From Cymbidium sinense (lineage: Eukaryota > Streptophyta > Magnoliopsida > Asparagales > Orchidaceae): DNA of 64,000 bases. The translations under genes were made by a program, and so were the position numbers. Where the stretch lies: the NCBI GenBank assembly GCA_021442155.1, contig CM038214.1, positions 137,368,040 through 137,432,039 of the forward strand, written 5' to 3'. This document shows, piece after piece, positions 11,490 to 22,583 of this stretch (within the stretch, counting starts at the first letter, position 1; the number at the start of each line of letters is the position of its first letter). The notes below the pieces were generated by a model. It was not told the origin of the DNA. It was given only the letters and a program-made list of their open reading frames with translations, and searched no databases.

Positions 11490-13480
11490 TTTTATCACCC
11501 TCATTTAACAATTCCCATTTGTTACATATAGGGATTTTCAAAAATAAAACTAACAACATTTTCCAAAAGCACAAATGAATATCTTCTTTCAATTCACTTT
11601 GGTGAAGATTTCATTTTCAAAATAAAAAGAATAATCATCTTTCTAAAAATCAAAATCAAAATCATAAAGTTTTCAAAAGCACACATGAATCTTTCCATTC
11701 AATACACTCACACTTATTGAATGAAAGTTTCATTTGTAAACAAAATTAAACTTTTCAGAAAGCACACATGAACATCTTCATTTAATATACTCAAATTTAA
11801 ATGAAGATTTCATTCCCAACTAAAAATAAATATCATTTAGGAAATCCCACTTGAACACATCTCACATATGTTTTAGGTTGGAATTCTTCTCTTTCAAAAA
11901 ACAATAATCACACACAAAATAAGAATATCATATTTTAAAAATAAGATTGATCTCCATTCTACATACCTAAATTTGTTGAATGGAAGTCCTCTTTTTAAAT
12001 ATTAAAACTTCAACAATCATATTTCAAAAATTTTCAAAACTCATTTTGGAACTTCATTTAGCACATTCAAATTTGCTAAGTGAAGTTTCCAAATCTAAAA
12101 TCAAAAAATCAACAATCATATTTCAAAATCTTGCAAAACACATTTGGAATGTCATTTAACATGCCCAAATTTGTTAAGTGAAGTCCCCAAATCCAAAAAA
12201 CTTTTCAAACACACTTTGCAACTTCACTTAGCATACTCAAATTTGTTAAGTAAAGTTTCCAAATCTAAAATTAAAAATCAACAATCATACTTTCAAAATT
12301 CTAAACACATTTGGAACTTCATGTAACATACCCAAATTTGTTAAGTGAAGTCTCGAAGTTCAAAACTCAAAATCTTCAAAACACATTTGGAATTTCATTT
12401 AACATACCCAAATTTGTTAAGAGAAGTCTCCAAATTCAAAATCCAAATATTTTCTAAACACATTTGGAACCTCACTTAACATACCCAAATTTGTTAAGTG
12501 GAGTCTCCAAATCCCAAAATCAATTTTTTTTTTCAAACAACTTTTTGGAACTTCATTTAACATACCCAAATTTGTTAAGTGAAAGTCTCCAAATCCAAAA
12601 TCTAAAAAATTTCAAACACCATTTGGAACCTCATTTAGCATACTCAAATTTGCTAAGTGAAGTCTCCAAAGTCAAAACCAAAATTCTCAAACACCTTTGG
12701 AACTTCTTTCCTTAGCATACCAAATTTGCTAAAGAGAAGTTTCCATTTTCAAAACCAAAATGAAATCAAAATTTTGAACACACCATTTGAAATTTCATTT
12801 AGCATACCTAAATTTGCTAAGTGAAATTTTCATTTTGCGAAACTAAGTGGGACTACATCTTTAACATACTAAATTTGCTAAAGTAAACTCTCCACTTTCA
12901 ACCACATCAAAACAAATAAAACACTTAGGATTTCCTTAGCATGCCTAAATTTACTAAGGATCCTACCTTTTCAAAAATCAAAACATCTGAACAAAAATGA
13001 AACACTTAGGATTTTCTTAGCATACCTAAATTTGCTAAGAATCCTATTTTCAAAAAGCAAACAAAACACACCTGGGTTCTTCACATAGCATACCTAAATT
13101 TGCTAAGTTAGAACTCCAAATTTTCAAAATTAGAAAACAAAAATTTACAAAAAGAAACAATCACTTTCTTCAAACACTTCACTTAGCATACCTAAATTTA
13201 CTAAGTAAGTGAAATTCCAAAATCAATCAAATAAAAATAAAATCAATTTGACCCTTACTTTAACATACCCAACTTTGTTAAAGGAAAGGGTCCTCAAATT
13301 CAAAAATTCAAATTCAAAATAAACATGAACTTATGGAAGCATCCTTATCAAAAATTTTGAATCCATATTTCAACATACTTGGATTCATATTCAAATTCCT
13401 CTTTCAATCTTTTGAACCCCACTTAATACTTCCAAGTTGTTGGATGTGGGTTCAATTTTCAAATTCAAAATTTAGAGATA
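11490..13480 (+). repeat. E1 leader: array of >20 hairpin-forming tandem repeats
   Basis: The untranslated leader between the PBS and the first ORF is a head-to-tail array of ~70-110-bp units. Each has a left arm of type CTTCATTTAACA, a spacer close to TACCCAAATT, and a right arm of type TGTTAAGTGAAG that pairs back to the left arm. Stem sequence varies between units but pairing is kept. At 12790-12804/12815-12829 the arms are AAATTTCATTTAGCA and TGCTAAGTGAAATTT. At 12926-12939/12954-12965 they are TAGGATTTCCTTAG and CTAAGGATCCTA. At 13250-13265/13276-13292 they pair GACCCTT with AAGGGTC and CTTTAACA with TGTTAAAG. At ~13415-13470 TTGAACCC pairs with GGGTTCAA. Short ORFs running through the array are by-products of the repeat. 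Function is unknown; see findings. Confidence 0.9.
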
Positions 13481-13566
13481 GAAATATGATACAAATTCAT
13501 TTCTCATTGCAAATTATTACAGTCACTGCAGTAGTAGTTCAATTTTAGTCTCTTATAGTTGTTGAA

Positions 13567-13626
13567 ATGGCTGGTTCTCAGAAGTTTATTTTTACTTTCC
13601 CCCATGGTATGGATCTGGCTTTAGAT
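13567..13626 (+). pseudogene. E1 first ORF, 5' end (20 codons), cut by the hAT insertion
   Basis: An ATG at 13567 opens a frame starting MAGSQKF and reaching GMDLALD, closely similar to the start of E2's first ORF at 35532 (MAAQKYV...GMDLALD). The frame is interrupted after 20 codons by the hAT element and continues in register at 19605, the duplicated CTTTAGAT accounting for the junction. In Tat elements this position holds the gag N-terminus or an extra ORF before gag (as in Ogre). Which of the two applies here cannot be decided from sequence alone. Confidence 0.75.
13619..13626. repeat. 8-bp target-site duplication, left copy (CTTTAGAT) of hAT
   Basis: CTTTAGAT precedes the TAAGGG end of the transposon and is repeated exactly after its other end at 19597-19604. 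Eight bases is the hAT hallmark. Confidence 0.95.
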
Positions 13627-13812
13627 TAAGGGTGTAAACGAGCCGATCTTGAGCAAGCTAAGGTGTTGTTCGTGTTCGGCTCGTTTATTTATTTTGTTGT
13701 TCGAAATTGGCTCATGTTCGAAATAGCTCGTTTATAGAGTGTTTGTGTTTGGCTCGAAAAATTGTTCGTGTTCATTTTAGGCTCATGTTCGGCTCGAAAT
13801 TGGCTCGATTTT
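13627..13812. repeat. hAT left end: terminal inverted repeat and subterminal GTTCG/GGCTCG repeats
   Basis: After the terminal TAAGGG, GTTCGTGTTCGGCTCG and shortened forms (GCTCGTTTAT, GTTCGAAAT, GGCTCGAAA) recur about ten times in ~180 bases. Such subterminal arrays are the usual transposase-binding sites of plant hAT elements. Confidence 0.85.
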
Positions 13813-14581
13813 ATATTTTAATAATAAATTTTTTTCTTAATTTTCATTTAAAATTAAAAAAGTTTGAAAAAGTTAAAAAATATTTATTTAATTGAATATT
13901 ATACAGTAAAAAATTTGAGTAATATTGACAAAAATTGAAACTAAAATATATGCAAAATAGCGATATACAATCGAAAAAAAAGTTTACAATAAAAAATTTT
14001 ATTTATACAATAAAAATAATTAAGTAATATTAGCAAAAATTAAGTAAAAATTTATTTAATTGAAACTAAAAGTTATACAATTACAATCAAAAATATTTAT
14101 TTTTACTGAAAATTGAATACAGTTTAAACTGCTAACTCATATTATTACAATTTACAAATTTACAACTTATTAGAATAAATTCAACATAAAAATTTACATG
14201 ATCATATACAAGTAACAATTTGATTCAATAAAAGCTAACAAAATAGTGATATTATAATTTCCAAATTCTAATTTCCATCCATAGCTTCAATCCTTCAAGT
14301 CTTCAAGCTTTCAGGACTCTAACCAACCTTAAATCTTCAAAATAATAATATGCACTTCATGTAAACAAAACTAACAAGAAAATATGAAATAAATATTATG
14401 AATGGGCTCAGAAAATTAAAATAAATAATCATTGATGCCGTCAATAACTTGGTGGCTGTGTGAATTTAAAACTTTCAAAAAATTGACAAAATAAAAGATT
14501 AATAATAGTAAGTGTAGGAAAAAAATTAAAATGAACATTGAATAAACTAAAATTAGAATGAGTCGGTAGGAAAAAATGTTA

Positions 14582-15108
14582 AAAAAATTATGTACATGAT
14601 ATAACAACAAAGAGAAATCACAAAAAATTAAATTGAATGTTTGAAAATACATACAGCCAACCATCATGCTAAGTTGCATCTCATACATCTATTTAGTTTT
14701 CCATCATAGCCCATTAATGTGTAATATCACAAGTGACATGAGTAAGTGTAGCATCTGTTGATCTTGCCATTTTAACTCTTAAGAATTAAGAATAAGCAAA
14801 ACAATAGGCTACAGGCTATCATCAAAGCCGAAGACAGAAACCAAGCCAGCATCTGTTAAAAAAATTTTGTACATGATATAACAACAAAGAGAATTCACAA
14901 AAATTAAATTGAATGTTTGAAAATACATACAGCCAACCATCATGCTAAGTTGCATCTCATACATCTATTTAGTTTTCCATCATAGCCCATTAATGTGTAA
15001 TATCACAAGCGACATGAGTAAGTGTAGCATCTGTTGATCTTACCATTTTAACTCTTAAGAATTAAGAATAAGCAAAACAATAGGCTATAGGCTATCATCA
15101 AAGCCGAA
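14582..15108. repeat. Direct duplication of ~250-277 bp inside the hAT element
   Basis: The tract starting AAAATT(A/T)TGTACATGATATAAC at 14582-14858 is repeated almost base for base at 14859-15108, both ending CATCAAAGCCGAA. The few differences (e.g. AAGTGACATG/AAGCGACATG, CTACAGGC/CTATAGGC) suggest a fairly recent tandem duplication. Confidence 0.92.
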
Positions 15109-15445
15109 ACAGCCCACACCCCCCACCTCCTAATTATAAAGCCGCAAAATGACAATAGCTCAATAGGAAACATCTAGAGCACAGATTCATCAAACCAAGA
15201 AAGAAAATATAAACCAACCAGACAAAGTCATCCAGATATCTCAAGACATATAGAAACCAAGAATCACCCAAGATAGCAGCCCACCAATCCCATAATGTCG
15301 ACCAAGCAGTACCAATTATAAAGCCGATGTCAACAGAAACATTCTAGAGCACACAAGTACTCATCAAGGCAAGAAAGAAAATAAACCAAGATCCCCAAAG
15401 TCATCCTTAGATATCACCCAAGACATAGTCACAAAACCAAATGCC

Positions 15446-15464
15446 CCACACACACACACACACA
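15446..15464. repeat. (CA)n microsatellite
   Basis: An uninterrupted run of about nine CA units within the non-coding flank of the hAT element. Confidence 0.9.
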
Positions 15465-15920
15465 ATTATAGAGCCAGCCAAAATGTCAAGCAACAGGAAA
15501 CAAGAAAGAGCACACAACAATGTCACAAAATAATCTCAAATAAGGTAGCCAACTATTAAGATGCCAAAAAATAATCTCAAATTGAATTGCTGAAACATAC
15601 AGCAGCCAACTATAGTCCAAATTAAATAGCACAGATGTATGTCCAAATTAAACAGCACAACTATAAGTCCAAATTAAACAACACAAATATAAGTCCAAAT
15701 TAAATAGTATAAATGAAAATTAGATTGGAAAGAGTAAATGTGAGATGATATATTGGTGCTTAGTACCCTTCTCCATTGCTAAACATTTTCTAGAAGTTTC
15801 ACATAAAGATTCTCCTCCTCCATTAACTCTTGCTGAAATAAAAGTAGATAATGAGAGAATGAAATTTATCAGATATATTAAATAGATTTCTTTTACGTTG
15901 GAAAAGTATCAAAGGATTTT

Positions 15921-17913
15921 TTATGTTGGGCTGAACACCTCTAATTCAACTAGTCGTACAAACAAGTGCATTGACTTTTTTGGAGATAAAGAGCTCCTGT
16001 AATCATCAAGAACTCTACCACCATCACTAAATGCAGATTCGGATGCAACAGTGGTTATGGAAATTGCTAAAACATCCTTAGCCATTTTGGATAAAATTGG
16101 ATACTTAAGAGTACTCATCTTCCACCATTCGAGAACATCAAATGACTCATTATTGCACAAGTATAATCCCTCCTCCAAATAAGTTTGCAAATCAGATTTT
16201 GATGGCTGAATTGAACCAGAAGAAACATTAAAATCAGCAAATCCTAACATACAATCAAAATTTGATGCAAAGGGCACATCAACTACTAGTTTTGAAGATC
16301 AACTAGAAATTGAAGAGCTTAAAGTACTACTATCTACTGAATATTGATTGTAGATTTCCCAAATAATATCCTCAACACTCTTAATCTTGGATTATACCTC
16401 AAAACTAGAGTATATTTTAGGAAATTTGAATGTAATGAATTTCATTTTCAAACGTGGATCAAGCACAACAACCACTAATATGAGTAAATTGCATTCTCCC
16501 TAGTATTTGTCAAATTTAATTTTCATAATAGTTGTCATTTGCTTGATGAATTCATCTGATGAACTGCATTCTTCAATAAGTAGTTTCTTTACATGCATGA
16601 CAGTAGGTAGAAACATATTTGTAGTTGGATAAGAAGAACTTGAAATCATTGTTGTCACATTATGAAAAACACAAAGAAACCTTCTAATCTGCTCATAGTT
16701 AGAATCTCGAGCTGCATAATGAATGAACACATTCGTAAATAAAAGCAGACTCAAGCATTAAGTAAGTGGAGTTCCATCTTGTAGGAACATCAATGCATAA
16801 TCCCTTTGAAGTGGGGATCCCTAACTGCTTTGCCACTTCAACCAACTTATGTAACCATGAAGGAGACTTTTTAAGGTATTTTATTATCTCCCTAATCTTA
16901 TGTGTTATCTGTTGTACCTCTTTCAAACCATCTTGAACCATTATATTCAAGATGTGAGCACAACATCTAATATGAAAGAAATGACCCTAAAAATGTAACT
17001 TTCCTCTAGATTGAAAATTAATTCTTAAAGCATTTGCAGCAACATCATTATTACTAGCATTATCCAATATGATAGTAGACACCTTGTCCTATAAATTTCA
17101 ATCTATTAAACAATCACATATTGCATCACAGATAAATGTACCGGTGTGTGGAGGATCAAGCTCAATAAAGTTGATGATTCACTTATGCAATTGCCAAGAA
17201 TCATCAATATAGTGAATTGTTAAGCACATATAGCCCACTGTTTGATTTGAAGTCCAACAATCAGATGTCAAAGAAACTCTATGAATGCTCTTAAGAAATG
17301 TTTTTAATCTCTTTTTTTTTATTTCATATACTTTCATGCAATCACTCCTAATAGTGTTTCTAGACACCCTCTCATAATTGGGATTCAACACCTTCAATAG
17401 AATATTAAACCACATATGCTCAACAATCATAAATGGATACTCATGCACAATTATCATCTTTGCAATTATTTCTCTTATCTGAAGATGATCATAATTTGTG
17501 GGGTCATGTAATAATGGAATCTCAATTTTTGAATTGGCATCAAAATGCATAATTTTTTTTGCCTTTTGTCTGCCAATTCAACAACTTGTTTATTCTTGGC
17601 CTTGATTTTGTCACATTCTTTCACATGTCTCAATAGTTGTGAAGTTTATGGAATTTCCTGCGACAACATATGCATTGTAAAGAGGGTATAGTCTCTCCTT
17701 AAATAGAGAAGTGATTTCTATAAAATACTCCCATACTAAAGATATTTTCTTTCTACCTTTCCTAGATAAAACTTCTCCACTAGTAGTCTCAAGTACATTT
17801 GCCTCTGACTCAACATATTGTGAAGAAATGATTGGAATTTCATTACCACATTCAGCTCCTACAACTATATCATAACCACATGATGCAGACTGAGAATGAT
17901 CCACATTAGACAT
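15921..17913 (-). pseudogene. hAT transposase (BED-finger, RNase-H-fold, C-terminal dimerisation), degraded
   Basis: Read from 17913 down to 15921, the pieces follow hAT order. 17913-17611 is an N-terminal region with a basic GRKK and VWEYF, as at a BED zinc finger. The usual first Cys pair is missing, and the trailing LRHVKEC part (near 17620) is in another frame. 17550-17179 holds HEYPF, SRNT and LTSDCWTS, the Asp at residue 97 being the first catalytic residue. Near 17044-17085 TIILDNASNND gives the second catalytic Asp. 16950-16699 holds PTRWNSTY. 16277-15921 holds the dimerisation block TTVASESAFSDGGRV (with the third acidic residue) and YRSSLSP. Stops and frameshifts separate the blocks, so it is inactive unless some gaps are introns, which I cannot show. 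Together the blocks span ~660 codons, normal for a plant hAT transposase. Confidence 0.9.
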
Positions 17914-19419
17914 GATAGCACACTAAATAAAAAAAGAAAATATGAGTTAAGACCACATACACTCTCCATACTAGGTGTTTATCATAACATGTAGGTGTTT
18001 AAATAAAAAAATAACAAACTGAAATGCTAATTTTATCTGATCTACTATCAGCACCAAATCAGCTCTATATATATATATGATCCAAACCTTAACTCATAAC
18101 TTATCTTAATATATTCAATTCAATTATATCTCAATCTTGATCTAATAGTCTTAATACCTAGTTCCTACTAAGCAAAGTAATATCAGGGAAATTAAAAAAC
18201 AATGAGAGAGCACCCCATTAATGCCCCCACATAAAATTGACATAAAGATAACCAACATTAAAGCTACTCAGCCATTCAAAAATTAATGCCCCACATAAAA
18301 ATAACTAATAAAATAAAATAAATGCTCTTTGCTACTCGACCATTCAATACATCAATCGACATAATTGGACTTTCATTCATTAATTTTTTTAAAAAAAACA
18401 CAAATCAACCACAAATTCAATCAACCATTCTTTCATTTTTGTCCATTCTTTTTTTTTATTTCTTCGCTTTCAATATAGGCACTAACATTGAAGACTCAAA
18501 ACAAACAAAACTGTCGAACTAGAGAAAATTAGGGGGAACTCTAAACAGAAAGAAGAAGAAGAGTAAACTCATAAAGGAAATGAAAATGAACTTCAAATAT
18601 TAAATATCAATCGATAAATATGTAAAGGTGCAACTGCAACATGTCAATAGAAATATTTCCAATCGAACTTCAAATATTAAATATCAGCCGATAAGGAGAT
18701 GAAAATGCAGAGTAAACTCGCAAAAGAGCAAAATCCACAAACCCTGGCTAAACACAGTCAAACAAATAGATGAAACTTTTAGAGGAGCCAAACCCATAAA
18801 CCCTAGAAATACAATTCTAGTTTGCATCTTAAAACCAGCATGATCATTACTAGAAATCCTGAGAAAAATAACTCCAGACTCATCATTGGAATCCCTAAAA
18901 TGGAGCAAAAGAATAAAGAGAAGTAAAGATGAAGATATACAAACAAAGATGATCGAGGCTCTGAACTCTGAAGGTTTTAAGATGAGGGGTAGCACGGACC
19001 GCAGAGGAATGACCAAAACCAAAGCCTAGCGAGAGTCTCGAGTTGCGGTCGCTTGATCATGAATAGCGAGGAGATGAGAAGTTGAGAACTCAGAACTCAG
19101 TAGAGTCGTAGAGGAATAAAATATTAGGTTTATGAATCGAGGGATGAAGCACTAAATGTCGATCGAGTGGATGTGCTTAATCTTTAAAATGCATACGATG
19201 ATATTAGCCATTGATTAAATTATTAACGGTTAACATTCAATTTAACTAAATTCAATTTTAAAATCTTTATTGAACTTAAATTTTAATTCAAAAAAATCTT
19301 ATTAATTAACTAAATTAATTATATAACACAAAATATTAAAAATATATTATTTATATGATTATATTAATATATTTTATATAAAATTAAAAAATTATTTTAA
19401 TAAATTCATTAATTTCGAG

Positions 19420-19596
19420 CTAATTCGAGCATAACATGAATAAACAATATATTGTTTGTGTTTGGCTCGTTTATAAATCAAGCTTGAAATATTTGTTCGT
19501 GTTCGGCTTGTTTAGTTAACGAACTAGCCGAATACGAACAATTTAATGAGCCGAACACGAGTTGTTCATGAACAACGAGCTTTTTTGATAGCCCTA
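19420..19596. repeat. hAT right end: inverted terminal and subterminal repeats
   Basis: Mirror of the left end: GTTCGTGTTCGGC, GAGCCGAACACGAG and CGAACAA motifs in both orientations, closing with GATAGCCCTA just before CTTTAGAT. Confidence 0.85.
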
Positions 19597-19604
19597 CTTT
19601 AGAT
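19597..19604. repeat. 8-bp target-site duplication, right copy (CTTTAGAT) of hAT
   Basis: Exact repeat of 13619-13626. E1's first ORF continues in frame directly after it. Confidence 0.95.
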
Positions 19605-20313
19605 CAAGCTGACTTCCCCCGTCTGGACCATACTCATCTAATTCACTTTGGTCGAGGATTTGAGGGAGCCAGGATTACTTGTGAGGGCACTCCCCTCACT
19701 ATAGTTAGCAGGACCAAGGTGGCCGAGGTAAGGTCATCGATTGACTTACCCTTTGATTATGTCTCCTCACTGAAAAAGAAAGCTATGGCAGTACCACAGA
19801 CTTTAGTCATAGCAGTGCCGGTAGTACCAGCCCGGATTGCAGTGTGCCCCAGGGTTTCTCAAGCTGCCCCAGTGAGGGCTACTACCATCTCATCTGTACC
19901 CTCCAAGGGTAAGGCTCCCCTGGTCTCAGGGCTTTCCTCCCTTACATTTAAGTATGGATCTAGCTCACACTCCTCCCATCCTACCCATACACAGCATAAG
20001 AATAAGAACCACATGATCAAGCAGTTTCATACCAAGATCTTCAGGGAACTAGAGGCAGCAGCCCAATCAGCTGTAAATGAGTTCCCCATTGTCACTTCAC
20101 CACTGGTTACAGAAAACTAGTTCCATCCTCTCTCTGGATTAGATAGAGAGGATGTCAGGAGGATCCGTTCATCACCTCCTCCAGTGGTACATTTTAAGCC
20201 AACAATTTCCAGGAGCAGGAGGTCGTACGCCGGCCTCCGATCTATTTTATGCCATGTAGGCAGAGCATATGGACTCTCAGAGTCCAGGACATAGTTTGGT
20301 CTTTGATCTATCA
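19605..20313 (+). pseudogene. E1 first ORF, main part after the hAT insertion
   Basis: The frame opened at 13567 resumes here (HLIHFGRGFEGARIT, then EGTPLTIVSRTK) and stays open to a stop at 20118-20120. The E2 equivalent (35532-36310) shows that the ancestral frame ran on: HPLSG follows the stop here and also occurs near 36030 in E2. Both copies have an N-terminal ~45-residue conserved block, a Pro/Ser/Ala-rich middle and a SPL(V/I)TEN motif. I do not recognise the fold. The position fits the gag N-terminus or the extra pre-gag ORF of Ogre-type elements. Conservation between two separate insertions argues that it was a real protein. Confidence 0.7.
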
Positions 20314-21011
20314 TCCCCCATAGTGTGGGGAAGTAGATTTTCTAGGAGAGGGCCTGTGAGGCCCATCCAGCCCACATTACTAGTAGGGAGAGGCAAAGGT
20401 TCATTGACGACTTACGCCTTCATTGATTTTCCATTATCACTACCCACGACCATGCGATAGTATCCTTCTCACTGGACTAGCCACCATAGGAGGCGGTTCT
20501 GTTCATAGATTGGTGTCTCCACCCCAGCTCTACCCATTGTCCCACCCGATTGTTGGCATCTCCTATTCCATCTGAGGCCATGAAGGCCACATCTAGGGAA
20601 AAGTGCACCCTGTTGGTGATCCGGCTATGACCAAGGGATTCTGCCCCTTCTACACCACCTATTATGGTAGGGCCAAGCTCTCCTGCTTGACCTTCTGCCC
20701 CAATGTTGGTGTGGAAGGAGTGGCAACCCCGAAGCATCATGGTCATCCCTTCACCAACTCCGCCCATACAATAGGATGTGGAGATGGTGATAGTGATTTC
20801 AAATATTCCAGATGATAGTCCAGCTGGACCAGTGGTAGTGGAACATCCTAGGTTTGATACCCCTCTCATAGCCAATAATAGTTAGGAGTGTCATTCATCC
20901 AGTGAGTACAGATCACACAGGATTGACTCTCTAGTGATAGGCGAGGTCCAGTGCCTCTCAGTGCATGATAGTGATCACACCGGTCAGCCTAAACTATTTA
21001 TACCTGCTTAG
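20314..21011 (+). pseudogene. E1 degraded hinge between the first ORF and gag
   Basis: No open frame worth calling. Short Pro/Ser/Thr-rich stretches correspond by position to 36311-36795 of E2, which is equally broken. The ORFs here on either strand differ from those of E2, so I take them as chance. Confidence 0.5.
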
Positions 21012-22067
21012 ATGGATCACTCTTTATATGAGATAGTTACACTTTATTTCATGAAGAAGAATGAGATCTTGGGGTACGACCTACAAGATGAAGATAAAGT
21101 CAGCTTCGATCCCAACGAAGATGAGTTGATGGGGGACTCAGTTGGAGTCTGCATGGTTGACAATATAAGATCTCTTCTTAGGGAACTACAAGCCATGGAA
21201 GGTGATGAGGTTAATCAGGAAGACACTGTAGAATCAACCCAGCACCTCTGACATCAGTTGAGGCAGAAGGATGAGTGGATTGATAGGATGACACGTCAGT
21301 TACAGGACTTGTTAGCAAGAGTGTCAGTGCTTCAGAAATAAGCCCATTTAGTTCATCCTACTACATTCGATGTCAATCAGCCTGAGTTAGTGCATGTCAT
21401 GGACCAAGCCAAGACTCTACCTCCTATTGAGCAAGGTAGCACTAACATGTATAGGAAGGTAGTGGAAAGTACCTCCATACAAGAAAAGGATATAAAATCC
21501 ATGGTTGAGCAGCAGGTGAAGGAAGCTTTGGCTCAAGCCTGGGGTGGATCATTGTTCCAAAGGGTAGACCCTACCCATAGAATTCAATGTTATCTAATAC
21601 CCCAAGGGATTTGTGCCTCCTTCCTTCAAAAGATTTGATGGCAGTGGAAAAAGGCGACATAGCTCACTAGTGGTTGTCGGTGGCAAGGATGCTTTGCTTT
21701 TCTGCCTTTTCGTTAGTAGCCTAGTAGGTATTTCTTTTGATTGGTATGTTGAACTACCCAATGGTTTAGTAAAAACATTTGTTGAGTTAGATCAACTCTT
21801 CATCTAGAGATTTATGGGAGCTCAGCAAAGGGTTATTGTAGGTGATCTCATTGTAGCATAACAGCACCCCGGTGAGTCCCTTGCTGAATATATTCTTCGA
21901 TGGTGCAACTTGAGTATGAAGTGTGAACTATAGTTATCTAAACATGCCATTGAGATCTCTTGAAGAATATCCATGGTCTGATCGCCTTCATGCATAAGGG
22001 CTTCACTATCAAGACATTAGAGAAACTAATCAACAAGGCAGCTAGTCTACAAGGAGAGGCCAAATAG
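21012..22067 (+). pseudogene. E1 gag (retrotransposon gag domain), frameshifted
   Basis: 21012-21251 encodes an acidic segment (DEDKVSFDPNEDELMGD) with a clear E2 match at 36796-37005. 21390-21610 continues with the MDQAKTLPP region. From 21613 the core gag domain reads PPSFKRFDGSG, DWYVELPNG and TFVELDQLFI, then in the same frame past a stop GAQQRV and ESLAEYILRW. These match the Ty3/Gypsy gag family pattern (W-x-LP, SF-x-EL-x-x-x-F, Q-x-x-x-E-S-L-x-x-Y). Gag forms the particle that packages element RNA in the cytoplasm. Several in-frame stops and shifts make it non-functional. Confidence 0.85.
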
Positions 22068-22570
22068 TTGCCTTTTCAAGATCAGTTGCCTAAGCAGGAG
22101 CCGCAAAAGGTCTATGAGAAGAAGCCAGGAGCAGTAGCATTGGTTGATAAGGGGAAGCATCCAGCTAGAGATCAGTCAGAGACCACGACCTCAGCAGCCT
22201 CCACCTCCTTTGCCACCACCAAGGTAGCCATATCGGCCTCCACCGCAGCCTCCACAACCAGCACAGTCACCGCCACAGCCATACCACCACCACCAGCATC
22301 ATGCATATCTGTCGCTAGGTAGCTATGGTCCACCTACTCTTTTAGATAATTTAAACAAACCTTATTCTTTTAAGAGGGAGGTAATCAGGAAAATCTTTAA
22401 GAATCTCTTAAAGAAACCTAATTTTCAACTACAGAACTGGGAGGAAGTAGGCAAAAGTTATGATCCAAACTTTTTCCCTTACCACCGAATGCTAGGCCAC
22501 ATTTTGGAGGATTGCTTCACATTCACAGACTGGCTTAACACAGTTTCAAGACTGATGTTGTAGTTATCCC
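22068..22570 (+). pseudogene. E1 gag tail: Pro-rich segment and zinc-knuckle-like motif
   Basis: A Lys/Gln-rich start (DQLPKQEPQKVYEKKPG) passes by frameshift into a Pro/Gln/His-rich tract. Next come NKPYSFKREV, KIFKNLLKKP and a short metal-finger-like block FFPYHRMLGHILEDC (near 22475-22515). The apparent Thr/Ala-rich reading at 22180-22322 is the shifted frame of the Pro-rich tract, as E2 at 37830-38050 shows. The H-x-x-x-x-H-x-x-x-x-C spacing resembles a knuckle lacking its first Cys. Confidence 0.7.
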
Positions 22571-22583
22571 AAAGGAATACCTT

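Larger units (their letters stand above)
13627..19596 (-). mobile_element. hAT DNA transposon, 5970 bp, inserted in E1's first ORF
   Basis: It is bounded by an exact 8-bp duplication and by imperfect inverted ends (TAAGGGTGTAAACGAGCC at the left; TAGGGCTATCAAAAAAGC reading inward from the right). It carries one minus-strand transposase relic at 15921-17913. The ~2.1 kb left of the transposase (13811-15920) and ~1.5 kb right of it (17914-19419) are AT-rich, with a 277-bp duplication, a CA repeat and a short AT repeat (~18067-18080). I see no other gene there; the ORFs at 14416-14688, 18322-18522 and 18684-19022 have no recognisable features. The exact duplication beside a decayed transposase suggests moderate age, possibly mobilised in trans by an active relative. 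Confidence 0.95.

Noticed and set aside
12144..12715. ORFs rich in repeated HLTYPNLLS-type peptides
   Set aside because: They are the hairpin repeats read in one frame. The unit length is not a multiple of three throughout, and frames are broken between units.
18684..19022. Minus-strand ORF upstream of the hAT transposase
   Set aside because: Hydrophobic chance frame in AT-rich DNA, not part of known hAT proteins. A separate hAT gene cannot be supported.
20477..20875. Minus-strand 132-residue ORF in the E1 hinge
   Set aside because: No homologous frame at the corresponding E2 position, no motif, and it lies opposite a relic on the sense strand.
22068..22322. Thr/Ala/Ser-rich protein, like a mucin or signal region
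   Set aside because: Shifted frame of the Pro-rich gag tail, as the E2 alignment shows.
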